Shown one piece after another: positions 46,401-57,919 of a DNA stretch of 64,000 bases (position 1 is the stretch's first letter; each line of letters opens with the position of its first letter). The stretch covers positions 23,533,406-23,597,405 of the forward strand of contig OZ020514.1 in the NCBI GenBank assembly GCA_963971425.1. The letters run 5' to 3'. The position numbers were made by a program, and so were the translations under genes. The notes under the pieces were generated by a model. That model saw only the letters and a program-made list of their open reading frames with translations. It made no database searches and was not told the DNA's origin. This DNA is from Bryoerythrophyllum caledonicum (taxonomy: Eukaryota; Streptophyta; Bryopsida; Pottiales; Pottiaceae).

Positions 46401-47435
46401 GACATCCTTGAGGGTAATCCTCTTCGCACATCCCCTCACATGCACTTCCACAACAATGGAACCTACTGCAATGGCATCCACAACACTATCGTCACCCAAA
46501 TGCACGTTGCGCGAGGTAATTACCTCATATGTGTCAAATGCCGCCCTATGTGGTGTCATGTGTTTTGTGGCGCCCGAATCCATGATCCACTTGCACAACG
46601 ACATGGAATGAGGTCCATCTTGAGTTGCAAATGCATAGTCATCATCCTCCTTCGCATGGTTGGCATTTTCCTTCTCCTTTGCTTGATTCGCATTGTCGCG
46701 CTCCCACTTCTTGGGCTTGAAACAATTTCGTGCAATGTGGCTCGGTTTGCCGCAATTGTAACACACCTTTGGCTCGCCACGAGAAGATGAGCCGCCCGAC
46801 TTGCTTTGCTTTGATACCAAAGCCGTGTCGTCACCATGGGGCTCTTTCTCCTTGCGCTTCGATACTTCGTGCATCATTCGCGCCACTACAAACTCCATGG
46901 TGAGATCCTTCATGCGTAAGGTCTCCAACGCGGTGATCAAGTTCTCAAATGAAGGTGGCAAGCTTTCAAGCAAGGTCATGACCACATCTTCATCTCTCAC
47001 GGGGACCTCCAAGCATGTGAGTTGATCCGCGAGGGCCTTCACTTGATTGATGTGGGTCAACAAGTCATCACCTTCTTGCATCTTGATGGTGAATAATTTG
47101 CGGCGAATGAAGAGGATGTTCGACAAACTCTTCGTCTCGTGGATGTTGCACAATGTCTTCCATGCTTCCGCTGGTCCTTTGCAATTCTTGATGTGGGCAA
47201 GTTGGTTATCCACCAAATTGAGCCCAATCACCGACATGGCCTTCTTCACACGCCGATTGTAGTCCTTTATCACCTTTGGCTCATCATCGAATGATGGAGG
47301 CTCCTCGGTCTCCTCAACGATCTCCCAAAGGTCCATGGACTCCAACACCATCTCCATCTTGAACTTCCAAAGGTTGAAGTTGTCCCCTTTGAACTTGTCA
47401 ATGACCCTCCCACTCTCGTTCTCAAATGTGGCCAT
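43398..47435 (-). CDS. family B Ty1/copia Gag-Pol polyprotein, uninterrupted
   Basis: 1345 codons from ATG at 47435 (MATFENESGRVIDKFKGDN). Order: UBN2-type Gag; zinc knuckle CYNCGKPSHIARNC at about 226-239; protease DSGAT at about 286; integrase HHCC (WHRRLGHLN, CEGCVYGKH) and catalytic D488, D551, E587 with 62 and 35 residues between; RT with YVDD at about 1014-1017; RNase H ([28 protein letters not shown]). Reading ends in SVGV inside the 3' LTR. It directs copy-and-paste transposition through virus-like particles. It shares Gag-Pol architecture and moderate identity with family A. With no 5' LTR or PBS this copy cannot move on its own, though its protein could act in trans if expressed. 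Confidence 0.93.
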   Translation of the reverse strand: MATFENESGRVIDKFKGDNFNLWKFKMEMVLESMDLWEIVEETEEPPSFDDEPKVIKDYNRRVKKAMSVIGLNLVDNQLAHIKNCKGPAEAWKTLCNIHETKSLSNILFIRRKLFTIKMQEGDDLLTHINQVKALADQLTCLEVPVRDEDVVMTLLESLPPSFENLITALETLRMKDLTMEFVVARMMHEVSKRKEKEPHGDDTALVSKQSKSGGSSSRGEPKVCYNCGKPSHIARNCFKPKKWERDNANQAKEKENANHAKEDDDYAFATQDGPHSMSLCKWIMDSGATKHMTPHRAAFDTYEVITSRNVHLGDDSVVDAIAVGSIVVEVHVRGCAKRITLKDVLHVPKLQANLLSVSKLVTSGMKVQFNVDRCTLRAPNGDVLAVAPREDNLYQVTFNKVFEADAANLAQPSTKRDSMELWHRRLGHLNVRSVRFLQSMVSGLTLDKEEASMSFCEGCVYGKHHRAPFPKDGGTRASKPLEIVHSDVCGPMTTMSIGGSRYFVTFIDDFSRKVWLYTLKTKGECLEKFKEFKALVETQSEHKIKAFRSDNGGEFISKAFQRFLKKHGIERQSSTPFTPKQNGVAERANHTIVVMARSMIHAQHLKLEFWAEAVTNAVYIRNRCPTRALVTITPQEAWSGRRPCIAHMRVFGCIAYAMVPQAKRGKLDAKGTKCLFLGYCEGTKAYRLMCVETGKIIRSRDVVFVEDSTSVGHGLAMSPSGSDTPPLVLVDESPNQASTKDCEGGDAKKEEQAHAQEEGVTEAPSSTPTPSVNEGEGSVEEPRYPRRERRALGEWWMNHILPQHEVERANVAHLDDPLNMCEAMQSEDASKWEKAMHEEYDSLIANGTWELAPLPKDRKRIGCKWVFRTKKDASGEVVRHKARLVAKGYSQVEGVDFLETFAPVAKFTTIRCILALGAALDMEIHQMDVKTAFLNGELEEEIYMEQPHGFAQEGFEHLVCKLKKSLYGLKQSPRAWYQRIDSFFTKEGFTRSQADHSLYIKQTSEYLLIVLIYVDDLIILASLMAMLAWLKAKLKKEFEMSDLGELRYCIGVEFERDRKTRTITMSQRKYIEEVLKRFNMEECKPIGTPLDVNVKLLTLSEEEFEAIQGEMEGVPYKGGVGSLMYAMVGTRADLAFAVSLVSQFMSRAGPAHWSAVKRIMRYLQGTLDFKLCLGGDNITLSGYCDADWAGDVNERRSSTGYVFFVGVGAISWNCKRQPTIALSTTEAEYMATSQSTKEAIWLRKLLGDVGFVQEGATTIMCDNQGCIALAKNPTHHSRTKHIDVQHHFIREKLESGEICLKYCPTEDMVADVLTKALAKERHQRLVKAMGLQEGNDSQSGSVGV

Positions 47436-48004
47436 GTTTACACTCTTACACTCAAATCAGCCCCTTCTAGTTTAAATGTGCACAAATGCACCACAATCAC
47501 TCAAATGAGCCCCTTCTAGGCTCCAATGTGCATGCAAGCACCTCAAAAACTCACATTAGCCCCTTTAGAGCTCTAATACACACCTAGGCAACTCACACAC
47601 TCCAATCAACCCCTTCAAGGCTCTAATGTGCAAGTTTGCACTCAAATCAATCAAACAAGTCTCTTCTAAGCTCAAACGTGCAAGGTGCAACTCAAACACT
47701 CAAATCCAATCGTTTAAGACTCAAATGGACACCTTTGCAACTCATCTAATCAAATCAGCCCCTCATTTGCTCATACATGCAAATAGGGACTTCAATAACC
47801 TCAATGAGCTTCACATAGACTCTAATGTGCATCTAAGCACCTCCTTCACTCAAATCAGCACTTTTAGAGAGTAAACAAGCACATGCACTATGGTTGAACA
47901 CTTACAAGGTTCAAACTCTTGAATGTGTACCACCGCCGCTCCTCCCAACTTCTTGTGCCTTCCCAATCACCTACAATGCTCCAAATTCGCTCTTGTGCAC
48001 TCCA
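47436..48004 (-). mobile_element. family B leader, 5' truncated
   Basis: Non-coding leader upstream of the family B gag, made of irregular units of about 60 bp with ACTCAAATCAGCCCCTTC and CTCTAATGTGCA. Similar words occur in the family A leader. No PBS or 5' LTR follows; a family A LTR begins at 48005. Confidence 0.75.
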
Positions 48005-48239
48005 TGTTGAGTATAGAGTGCTAAACTAGTATAGAAAGGTAGGACCAGCCCTACCTTAGAAGATAAGAAGTAGAAATGGGTAGCTTGGTGTCATTGTCCC
48101 ATAAGGATTACAATCAAGGGCTGATGTATTCCATTGATATGAAGAGCATGGGAAGTGGGAGAATTCACCTCTCTCATTGCAAGCTTTACCACCAACTTGT
48201 TCATTCTTCATTGTCTTCCTTTCATTTCATTCTTCAATA
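48005..48239 (+). repeat. family A 5' LTR of the 48-52.7 kb element
   Basis: 235 bp, TGTTGAGTATAGAG to CTTCAATA, about four differences from its 3' partner at 52511-52745. Flank CTCCA on the left is not repeated on the right (ATCGC). Confidence 0.93.
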
Positions 48240-48814
48240 GGTTATGGGCCCACGAACGTGAGTTGCGAAGGAGGGGAGGGCTGATCTACTTGGAGCAAGC
48301 TTGGAGCACCTTGGGAGAGCCGGATTGCTCAACATTGTGCCTTGGTGAGTGTTTGCTTGTTGTTGTGTTGTTGAGAGGTCGTTTGGGTGGATTTGAGGCT
48401 CATTGGAGCAACTAGGGTTTCATGTGTCTTGATTTAGGGTTAGGTCAGCACATTTGACCTTGGGATTGTGCTCTTGATGTTTGGAGTGCCCATTTGAGTG
48501 CATTAGAGTGCATGTGTTGCACTAGTGTCTAAACTAGTGAGTTTAGTGGATGTGCACTTGAAGAGGGGCTGATGTGGACTAGAGGTGCCAAGGTGAGTGC
48601 CTAGGGTCGTGTGTAGCACTAGAGGTGCTGATTTGAGTGGTCATTTACCCTAGAGGTGCTAAAGTAAGTGCATAGGGTTGCAAGTGACACTAGTAGGGCT
48701 GATTTGCACTTGCATGTGCACTTGGTATTGTGTTTTGAGTGCATAGGAGTTGCGAGGGTCTTGTGAAGAGGGCTGAAGTGCTTGGAGTGAGTGGGAGCTA
48801 CTCCACACCAAGCT
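48240..48814 (+). mobile_element. PBS (48240-48254) and leader
   Basis: GGTTATGGGCCCACG directly after the LTR, then about 560 bp of non-coding leader to the gag ATG at 48815. Confidence 0.8.
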
Positions 48815-51800
48815 ATGGCTTCAAGTGAAGGAGAGGGGCTACGGCTCGTGGACAAGTTCAATGGAGACAACTTCAGCCTATGGAAGTTCAAGATGGAGAT
48901 GATCCTCTCCGCCAAGGACCTATGGGACATCGTGGATCAAACGGAGCTGCCCCCACCACCCACGGCCGATGAGAAGGACAAGAAAGACTATGAGCGGCGT
49001 TGCAAGCGTGCCTTTGCGGTGATTGCCACCAACTTGGTGGACAAGGAGATGGCGCACATCAAGGCTTGCAAGGGACCAGCGGAAGCGTGGACCACGTTGT
49101 TCAACATACACGAGACCAAGAGCCTCTCCAACATCTTGTTTTTGAGAAGGAAGTTCTTCACGGTGAAGATGGAGGACGGCGGCGACATGTTGGATCACAT
49201 CAACAAGGTAAAGTCCCTTGCGGACCAGCTCACTTGTTTAGATGTGCCCGTGAGAGACGAAGATGTTGTTATGACCTTGCTTGAATGCCTTCCACCATCG
49301 TACGAGCACTTGATCACGGCCTTGGAGACGCGGCCCGTGAAGGAGCTCACCGTGGAGTTCATTACCGCAAGACTTATGCATGAAGTGTCCAAGAGGAAGG
49401 AGAGGGAACCTCAAGGTGAAGATGCGGCAATGATCTCACGTCAAGACAAGAAGGGCAGCTCTAGCACAAGGCAAGAGGCGCGTACGTGCTACAAGTGTGG
49501 CAAACCGGGCCACATTGCTCGCAATTGTTGGAGCAACAAGGAAGTGGCCAACAATGCAAGAGATGAGGTAACCCACAATGACTTTGTGTTTGTGGCCAAT
49601 GGCGGGGCAGCCAACACCTCCATGAACAATTGGATTGTTGATTCGGGGGCCACACAACACATGACACCCCACAAGCATGCCTTTGACACGTATGAGCCCA
49701 TTTCGGGGCGTCACGTGTTTATGGGAGACAACGGCGTGGTGGAGGTGGTGGGCAAGGGTTCCATCGTGGTGGAGAGCAACGTGGAGGGCCAGCGGAGGCG
49801 CATCGTGGTGCACGACGTGCTCCATGTACCCAAGTTGCATGCCAACTTACTATCGGTGAGCAAGCTCGTATCAAGAGGGTTGGTGGTGCAATTCAACACC
49901 AAAGGATGTGCGGTGCGCTCTTGTGAAGGTAATTTGATTGCCACATCTTCAATGGAGGCCAACTTGTATCGATTGGAGCTCAAGTTGGTGAGTAGGGCTG
50001 ATGTGGGTTGCCAAGCACACACATCGACCAACGGGCCACTCATGGAGCTTTGGCATAGAAGGATGGGCCATCTCAATGCGAAGGGAGTCAAGGCGTTGCA
50101 AGGCATGGCAAACGGCATGGACCTAGGCAAGGCTCCATCCAATGTGGTGCCATTTGCTTGTAAAGGGTGCATTGAAGGCAAGTTTGCAAGGCAGCCCTTC
50201 CCTACCGATGGTGCGGAGCGTGCCACCAAGGTGTTAGAGTTGGTCCATTCGGACATGTGCGGGCCGATGAAGACGACATCTTTTGGAGGAGCAAGGTACT
50301 TCCTCACCTTCATTGATGACTTTTCAAGGAAGGTGTGGGTGTATGTGCTCAAGTGCAAGAGTGAGGTGCTACCACGCTTTAAGGAGTGGAAGAGCTTGGT
50401 TGAGAAGCAATCGGAGCACAAGGTGAAGATATTGCGCTCCGACAATGGCGGCGAGTACACGGGCAAGGCATTCGATGAGTTCTTGCGCAAGCATGGCATT
50501 GCGAGGAACACATCAGTCCCCTACACTCCACAACAAAATGGTGTTGCGGAGCGTGCAAACCGCACCATTGTGGAGATGGCGCGGTCCATGTTGTATGCCC
50601 AAGAGCTTGGGCGTGAGCTTGGGCATGTTGTGGTGCAAACAGCCCTTTGTGGCCCTTCCGAGAGCCTTGTGGAGGGAGGGGAAGGCACCATTGATGAAGA
50701 AGTGGAGGGCCAGCCCAAGCATGGAGGGCAATCGGCTCCTATTCTTCGTGCGAGGACAAGGAGGATTGCAAGGGAGGCTCCACCGCAGCCACCACCAAGG
50801 AATGATGACAACGACACCACGGAGGCGTCTCGGTACTCGAGGAGGGTGCGCAAGCCACTTGTAGAGTCGTGGAAGAACCACATCTTGCCCCCACGTGATG
50901 TGGAGCGTGCAAACGTGGCTGCCATTGCGGAGCCTCACACCATGAGTGAGGCCATACACTCGCAAGATGCGATCAAGTGGGAGCTAGCCATGCAAGAAGA
51001 GTATGAGTCCTTGATGGCCAATGGAACGTGGGAGTTGGCACCATTGCCTTCAAACCGCAAGCGTGTAGGGTGCAAGTGGGTCTTTCGAACGAAGAGGGAT
51101 GCCAATGGTGACATCGTGAGGTACAAGGCAAGGCTCGTCGCAAAGGGCTTCTCACAAGTTGAAGGTGTGGACTTCAATGAGACCTTTGCTCCCGTTGCGA
51201 AGTTTAGCACCATTCGGTGCATGTTAGCGCTCGGGGCAGCCATGGACTTGGAGATCCATCAAATGGATGTGAAGACGGTCTTCTTGAATGGAGAGTTGGA
51301 GGAGGATGTGTACATGGACCAGCCACCAGGGTTTGTGCAAGAAGGCCAAGCCCACCTTGTGTGCAAGTTGAAGAAGACCCTTTATGGGCTCAAGCAATCT
51401 CCAGGTGCTTGGTATGAGAGCTTCCATGCATTCTTCACAAGGGAGGGCTTCACAAGGAGCATGGCGGACCATTCATTGTACATCAAGCAAACAACGGACT
51501 ACTTCATGGCGGTGGTCATCTACGTGGACGACGTGATCTTGTTGGTGAGTGGCATGTTGATGATGAGGAAGTTGAAGGGCAGCCTTGAAGAGAAGTATGA
51601 CATGAGTGATCTTGGTGAGTTGCATTTCTTCTTGGGAGTTCACATTGAGAGGGATAAGGCAGCCCTCACCATCACCATGCACCAAGGGAGCTACATCGAG
51701 GGTGTGCTCCAACGGTTTGGTATGGAGGATTGCAAGCCCATTAGCACACCTTTGGATGCAAAGGCGCCATTGGTGAAGCTTGGCGATGAAGAGTTTCAAG

Positions 51801-52535
51801 AGCATGAGGAAGGTATGTTGGATATCCCATACAAGGAGAGTGTGGGTTGTCTAATGTATGCAATGGTAGCCACAAGGGCTGACCTTGCATTTGCGGTAAG
51901 CGTGGTGTCTCAATTCATGTCCAAGCCTGGTCCTATGCATTGGACAGCGGTGAAGAGGATCATGAGGTACTTGAAGGGCACCATGGAGATGAAGTTGACT
52001 CTTGGAGGCAAAGACATCAGCCTTCAAGGATATTGCGATGCGGATTGGGGAGGCGGATTGGGCAAGCACAAGGAAGTCCACGACGGGCTATGTCTTCTTC
52101 CTTGGAGTGGGCGCCATATCGTGGAATAGCAAGCGTCAACCAACCGTGGCTCTATCAACCACGGAGGCGGAGTACATGGCGGCGAGCCAATCCGCCAAGG
52201 AGGCCATTTGGCTAAGGCAATTGATGGCTGATGTAGGGTATGTGCAATGGGAGGCAACCACCATCATGTGCGACAACCAAGGTTGCATTGCACTCGCGAA
52301 GAACCCCAAGCACCCCTCACGAACGAAGCACATAGATGTGCAACACCATTTCATTCGAGAGAAGATTGAAGATGAGGTAATTGAGTTGCGGTATTGCCCC
52401 ACGGAGCACATGGTGGCTTATGTGCTCACAAAGGCACTTGGAAGAGAGCGACATGTGATGTTGAGCAAGGCAATGCGCTTAGAGTCCAAGGACACCTCGC
52501 TAAGTTGGAGTGTTGAGTATAGAGTGCTAAACTAG
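48815..52535 (+). pseudogene. family A gag-pol, near full length, integrase tail deleted
   Basis: ATG at 48815. One frame runs to 52129 through Gag, zinc knuckle, DSGAT protease, integrase HHCC and DDE residues, and RT (YVDDVILLV). An in-frame deletion after AQELGRE removes the C-terminal part of integrase (the EAWSGKRP to KESLKE region). A four-base gain at the codons for DADWGGD (near 52055) shifts the frame, and RNase H continues in 52002-52535 into the 3' LTR. It is likely inactive, but close to intact. Confidence 0.9.
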
Positions 52536-52745
52536 TATAGAAAGGTAGGACCAGCCCTACGTTAGAAGATAAGAAGTAGAAAAGGGTAGCTTGGTGTCAT
52601 TGTCCCATAAGGATTACAATCAAGGACTGATGTATTCCATTGATAAGAAGAGCATGGGAAGTGGGAGAATTCACCTCTCTCATTGCAAGCTTTACCACCA
52701 ACTTGTTCATTCTTCATTGTCTTCCTTTCATTTCATTCTTCAATA
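52511..52745 (+). repeat. family A 3' LTR
   Basis: 235 bp after polypurine-like AAGTTGGAG (GGGAG in other copies). It is followed directly by minus-strand pol sequence. Confidence 0.93.
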
Positions 52746-53953
52746 ATCGCCTCCCTAATCCGCATCGCAATACCCTTGAAGGCTGATGTCTTTGCCTCCA
52801 AGAGTCAACTTCATCTCCATGGTGCCCTTCAAGTACTTTATGATCCTCTTCACCGCTGCCCAATGCATAGGGCCGCGCTTATACAAGAATTGAGATACCA
52901 CGCTTATCGCAAATGCAAGGTCAGCCCTTGTGGCTACCATTGCATACATTAGACAACCCACACTCTCCTTGTAGGGGATATCCAACATACCTTCCTCATG
53001 CTCTTGAAACTCTTCATCGCCAAGCTTCACCAATGGCGCCTTTGCATCCAAAGGTGTGCCAATGGGCTTGCAATCCTCCATGCCAAAGCGTTGGAGCACA
53101 CCCTCGATGTAGCTCCGTTGGTGCATGGTGATGTTGAGGGCTGCCTTATCCCTCTCAATGTAAACTGCCAAGAAGAAATGCAACTCACCAAGATCACTCA
53201 TGTCATACTCCTCTTCAAGGCTGCCCTTCAACTTCCTCATCATCAACATGCCACTCACCAACAAGATCACGTCGTCCACGTAGATGACCACCGCCATGAA
53301 GTAGTCCGTTGTTTGCTTGATGTACAATGAATGGTCCGCCATGCTCCTTGTGAAGCCCTCCCTTGTGAAGAATGCATGGAAGCTCTCATACCAAGCACGT
53401 GGAGATTGCTTTAGCCCATAAAGGCTCTTCTTCAACTTGCACACAAGGTGGGCTTGGCCTTCTTGCACAAACCCTGGTGGCTGGTCCATGTACACATCCT
53501 CCTCCAACTCTCCATTCAAGAAGGCCGTCTTCACATCCATTTGATGGATCTCCAAGTCCATGGCTGCCCCGAGCGCTAACATGCACCGAATGGTGCTAAA
53601 CTTCGCAACGGGAGCAAAGGTCTCATTGAAGTCCACACCTTCAACTTGTGAGAAGCCCTTTACGACGAGCCTTGCCTTGTACCTCACGATGTCACCATTG
53701 GCATCCCTCTTCGTTCGAAAGACCCACTTGCACCCTACACGCTTGCGGTTTGAAGGCAATGGTGCCAACTCCCACGTTCCATTGGCCATCAAGGACTCAT
53801 ACTCTTCTTGCATGGCTAGCTCCCACTTGCTCGCATCTTGCGAGTGTATGGCCTCACTCATGGTGTGAGGCTCCGCAATGGCAGCCACGTTTGCACGCTC
53901 CACATCACATGGGGGCAAGATGTGGTTCTTCCACGACTCTCCAAGTGGCTTGA
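52746..53953 (-). pseudogene. copia RT/RNase H fragment, minus orientation
   Basis: Open on the minus strand for about 400 codons: KPLGESWKNHILPP, the RT core (KTAFLNGELEEDVYMD, YVDDVILLV) and RNase H to GYCDAD. It is cut at both ends: at 52746 by the LTR and at 53953 by a plus-strand pol fragment. Confidence 0.9.
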
Positions 53954-54183
53954 CCCCAAGCACCACTCACGAACGAAGCACATAGATGTGCAACATCATT
54001 TCAATCGAGAGAAGATTGAAGATGATGTAATTGAGTTGCGGTATTGCCCCCGGAGCACATGGTGGCTGATGTGCTCACGAAGGCACTTGGAAGAGAGCGA
54101 CATGTAATGTTGAGCAAGGCAATGCGCTTAGAGTCTAAGGACACCTCGCTAAGTGGGAGTGTTGAGTATAGAATGCATAAGTA
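53954..54183 (+). pseudogene. copia RNase H end fragment
   Basis: Encodes the pol C-terminus ([15 protein letters not shown] onward) on the plus strand, running into the LTR at 54160, with a one-base frame break near CPRSTWW. The strand switch at 53954 is abrupt. Confidence 0.8.
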
Positions 54184-54393
54184 GTATAGAAAGGTAGGAC
54201 CAGCCCTACCTTAGAAGATATGAAGTAGAAAAGGGTAGCTCGGTGTCATTGTCCCATAAGGATTACAATCAAAGGCTGATGTATTCCATTGATAAGAAGA
54301 GCATGGGAAGTGGGAGAATTCACCTCTCTCATTGCAAGCTTTACCACCAACTTATTTATTCTTCATGGCTTCCTTTCCTTTCATTCTTCAATA
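54160..54393 (+). repeat. family A LTR between two pol fragments
   Basis: 234 bp; starts TGTTGAGTATAGAATGC and ends CTTCAATA. Preceded by a pol end and followed by RT-RNase H sequence with no PBS, the same LTR-to-internal arrangement as in the tandem array but with a different junction. Confidence 0.88.
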
Positions 54394-55173
54394 ATCTTTA
54401 AATGGAAAGGCGCCATTGGTGAAGCTTGGCGATGAATAGTTTCAAGAGCATGAGGAAGGTATGTTGGATATACCCTACAAGGAGAGTGTGGGTTGTCTAA
54501 TATATGCAATGGTTGCCACAAGGGCTGACCTTGCATTTGCGGTAAGTGTGGTGTCTCAATTCATGTCCAAGCTCGGTCTTATGCATTGGGCAGCCGTGAA
54601 GAGGATCATGAAGTACTTGAAGGGCACCATGGAGATGAAGTTGACTCTTGGAGGCAAAGACATCAGCCTTCAAGGATATTGCGATGCGGATTGGGGAGGC
54701 GATGCAAGCACAAGGAAGTCCACGACGGGCTATGTCTTCTTCCTTGGAGTGGGCGTCATATCGTGGAATAGCAAGCGCCAACGAACGGTGGCTCTATCAA
54801 CCACGGAAGCGGAGTACATGGCGGCGAGCCAATCCGCCCAGGAGGCCATATGGCTAAGGCAATTGATGGCTGATGTAGGGTGTGTGCAAGGGGAGGCAAC
54901 CACCATCATGTGCGACAACCAAGGTTTCATTGCACTCGCGAAGAACCCCAAGCACCACTCACGAATGAAGCACATAGATGTGCATCATCATTTCATTCGA
55001 GAGAAGATTGAAGATGAGGTAATTGAATTGCGGTATTGCCCCACGGAGCACATGGTGACTGATGTGCTCACGAAGGCATTCGGAAGAGAGCGACATGTGA
55101 TGTTGAGCAAGGCGATGCGCTTAGAGTCCAAGGACACCTCGCTAAGTGGGAGTGTTGAATATTGAGTGCTTAA
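54394..55173 (+). pseudogene. copia RT end and RNase H fragment
   Basis: It begins in the codons for LDAKAPLVKLGDEEF with a stop (GAATAG) early on. From 54461 it is open to 55165: [45 protein letters not shown]. It ends in the LTR. Confidence 0.85.
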
Positions 55174-55382
55174 CTAGTGTAGAAAGGTAGGACTAGCCCT
55201 ACCTTAGAAGATAAGAACTAGAAAATGGTAGCTTGGTGTCATTGTCCCATAAGGATTACAATCAAGGGCTGATGTATTCCATTGATAAGAAGAGCATGGG
55301 AAGTGGGAGAATTCACCTCTCATTGCAAGCATTACCACCAACTTGTTTATTCATCTTTGTCTTCCTTTCTTTTCATTCCTCA
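55153..55382 (+). repeat. family A' LTR
   Basis: Subtype A' like the LTR at 125-359 (TTGAGTGCTTAACTAGTG, GCATTACC, TTTATTCATCTTTG). It ends TTCATTCCTCA, lacking the terminal ATA. Confidence 0.88.
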
Positions 55383-56986
55383 GTGACTTCTCGCACCTCG
55401 TGTTCTAGTTCTGCCACCTATGAAGAGTCAGAAGTGACTACGGATGGCGTTTCTCTAATCGTATGTAGTTCCATCTTGTGTTGCGCAATGGTTGTTACCA
55501 ACTTTAGAAAAACTCTTTAGCCAGATTCTTCTCAGTCTTACACTGCTCTATTATTACTTATTGATGTTGAGTCTTCAGACTCTCGATCTCTAGCAGGTAT
55601 TCTTCAACTTATTGCTCTCTCAGTGTAGAGATGCTTCTAATGAATGGTACTTTCGGAAGCTCGTTGGAGCTCTTCTTGCAACGTATACCAATCTCTTTCT
55701 TGCGCTTCCTTATTCTGAGCCGCATCCAAACATTCCTTCTCCGATTGTGCCATTAAGTCCATGATATTTTTTCTCCATGTGGCTCAGCTCCTTAAGTAGG
55801 TTGTCACATTGTTGTGCCTTTGACGCCTGCTCGTTGCACAAGGTCTGCTGTTGCAGTTCGGAGAGTCAGTATTCCTCTGGAATAAACCTAATCGTTACTG
55901 AATGCTTTCAAAGTAACAGCTCCGGTTTTGTTCCCACACACAACTAATGTTCTTTTCTAAATACTTCTAATTACTAAACTACCACAGCGGTCGTTCAGAA
56001 ATTAGCTACTCTCTTTACTTAGGTATTATAGAGCCGGATCCTGTCGGAGTCCGGATTTTGTACAACGACTTCCGGAAGTAGTTTCCGGAAGTCCAAAGGA
56101 TAGTTTGATTTGTCTCTGTTCTTCCTCAGAGAGTCTTCTGGAGTTTTTAAGCGAGTAGCTGAAGTCCACTGATCATGTTTTGTGTAAGTGGCTGGATTTC
56201 CCACTGCCTTGTGACTTTAAGTGGCTAGACACCCACTGCCCGGAACTTATAGTGGCCGGACACCACTCTCCCTACTCTGCTAACCGGTGATTTGATGGCT
56301 GCTACCGGACTTAGACTCTCACGACATCCAGATGGCCTTCCAAACGCGGTCACGCAGAGACAAGTCCGGACTACAATGACATTCCGGTAAGTGTGTTTGT
56401 GACTCTCCGGAGTAGATGTTACCACACGCTAGAAGTATTCTGTCTAGACTTACGCATCAGGCTTTTACCTACCATGGGAGAGAATTCCGGTTTTGACGGG
56501 AAGCTCGGTTAATACGAATTCTTCTATGTCCTAGAGATTACCAGGAACACCTTTGCGGTTCGTCTCTTCCCCTCTTGCCTACTTCGGGACCCTGGAGACT
56601 ACCACGCTCACCTCTGCAATAGTCCTCTAGCTCTCCCAGGCGATTTCCTGACACGGATCTGGACCGGTTTCTCTCTTAGCGAACTAGTTATCATGCCACT
56701 CGCGGAGGATACTTACACAAACAGACACACAAGAATGGATCTGTCATTCACAAAGTCTATACTCCACATCAAGAACACAAGGTAGCAAGTCTAGTGTAAA
56801 GGAGCGATGTATATTTCAAAGTGAGAAGGGCAAGATAAAAGGGTTTCCCCCAAAACCCTACTACTAAGTATTAACTAAATCCCTTCTAAACTTAGCCTTC
56901 CACCTAGCTGCATCTATTAGAAATCCGCTAGATCTTATCTACAAGATCCAAGAAATCCGGAAAAGTCCCTGATCGGATCTCAGATC
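55383..56986. other. non-copia region, no complete gene
   Basis: Sequence rich in TCCGGA, like the coding halves flanking the intact copia element, so probably part of the same host unit or mobile element. It may be its 3' non-coding part. I see no LTR boundaries. A broken coiled-coil remnant lies at 55620-55880. Confidence 0.45.
55620..55880 (-). pseudogene. broken coiled-coil coding remnant
   Basis: Minus-strand reading gives ELQQQTLCNEQASKAQQ and, after a frame change, AQNKEAQERDWYTLQEELQR, both strongly helical and charged. No family can be named. Confidence 0.4.
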
Positions 56987-57914
56987 CTATAATCTCATAA
57001 AAGTTTCCGGCTCCGGAATTCCTATTCTAATTACAAATTCCGGCAGTCCACTCCACCAGCAGCCGAGTGCACTTGGAGCCCCATTGTTAATCGATGTTGA
57101 CCCGGAATCTAAACCCAAAAATGCTACACCTAAAATAACTGAAGTCGGAGCACCTGGTGCCCGGTTTCTCCTACTTCTGCGTGAGGGGGAGATCTCCACC
57201 AGAGCCCGCTGCTTGCCCTTGGCCTTCTTCACTGTTGTCGGCAAAATTTTGGTCTTCCGGGTTGATAATCCAGCCGCTAGAGAAATCTTAGCCACTGGAG
57301 TTCTGGAATCCGGAGGTCGAGGTGGTTGTTCCGATGAACCTTCCGGAACTGGAGGTGATGGTGGTTACGGCTCGGAAGCTGACCTGGTCTACTGGACCAA
57401 CTCCCTGTAGCTTCCGGAGGGACTCTCAGTTCTGGACGCCACTCTTCGAGACACGGATTTTGGTGGTGCCTCGGAGTCGACTACTGCTGGAGGATCTAGC
57501 AGGCACATGGTCGATGGCGTCAGCAGATCCTGGAGATTCTTCAATATCTCACCCGTACTAGGGTTGGGAGATACGATGCCCTCCGCCAGTGTCCGAGGTG
57601 ATAGAGTATCGAGGGACTCCGGATTCGCTGAGGTACCTGGAGCTCGAGTTGACTTGGGATGTGGTGGTTCCGGAGGGGCCGTGGTCTGTTCCGGGGTCGT
57701 AATGTCCTCTGGTAATGGTGCTGCTGGATCTTCCGGAACCACCTGGGTAATGTTGTCGACGAAGAGCCGCATCTGCTCCCAGGTAAGGCCCATCTTCTCC
57801 GCTTGATCCAGGAGAAACCGGATGATGTTGGCCCTGGTCACCTTCTTCTCCTTCTCCACCAGTTCGGTAAAGACTTGGCTCTGGTTGACCACGTCTACCG
57901 GAAACTCCAAGGCC
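56987..57914 (-). pseudogene. unknown protein, 3' half, split by the copia insertion
   Basis: The minus strand runs from KALEFPVDVVNQSQVF through KVTRANIIRFLLDQ and a long Pro/Ser/Thr-rich region to a basic patch (SRRSRRNRAPGAPTS). In-frame stops at 57389-57391 and a little further on interrupt it. The 5' half is at 63072-64000, and without the inserted element and one TSD copy the two join in frame. Composition (helical N-terminal part, disordered Pro-rich tail) recalls gag-like ORFs of plant mobile elements, but no domain is recognised. Confidence 0.6.
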
Positions 57915-57919
57915 TTCCG
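57915..57919. repeat. target-site duplication TTCCG, left
   Basis: TTCCG directly left of the element; the same five bases follow its right end at 63067-63071. Confidence 0.95.
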
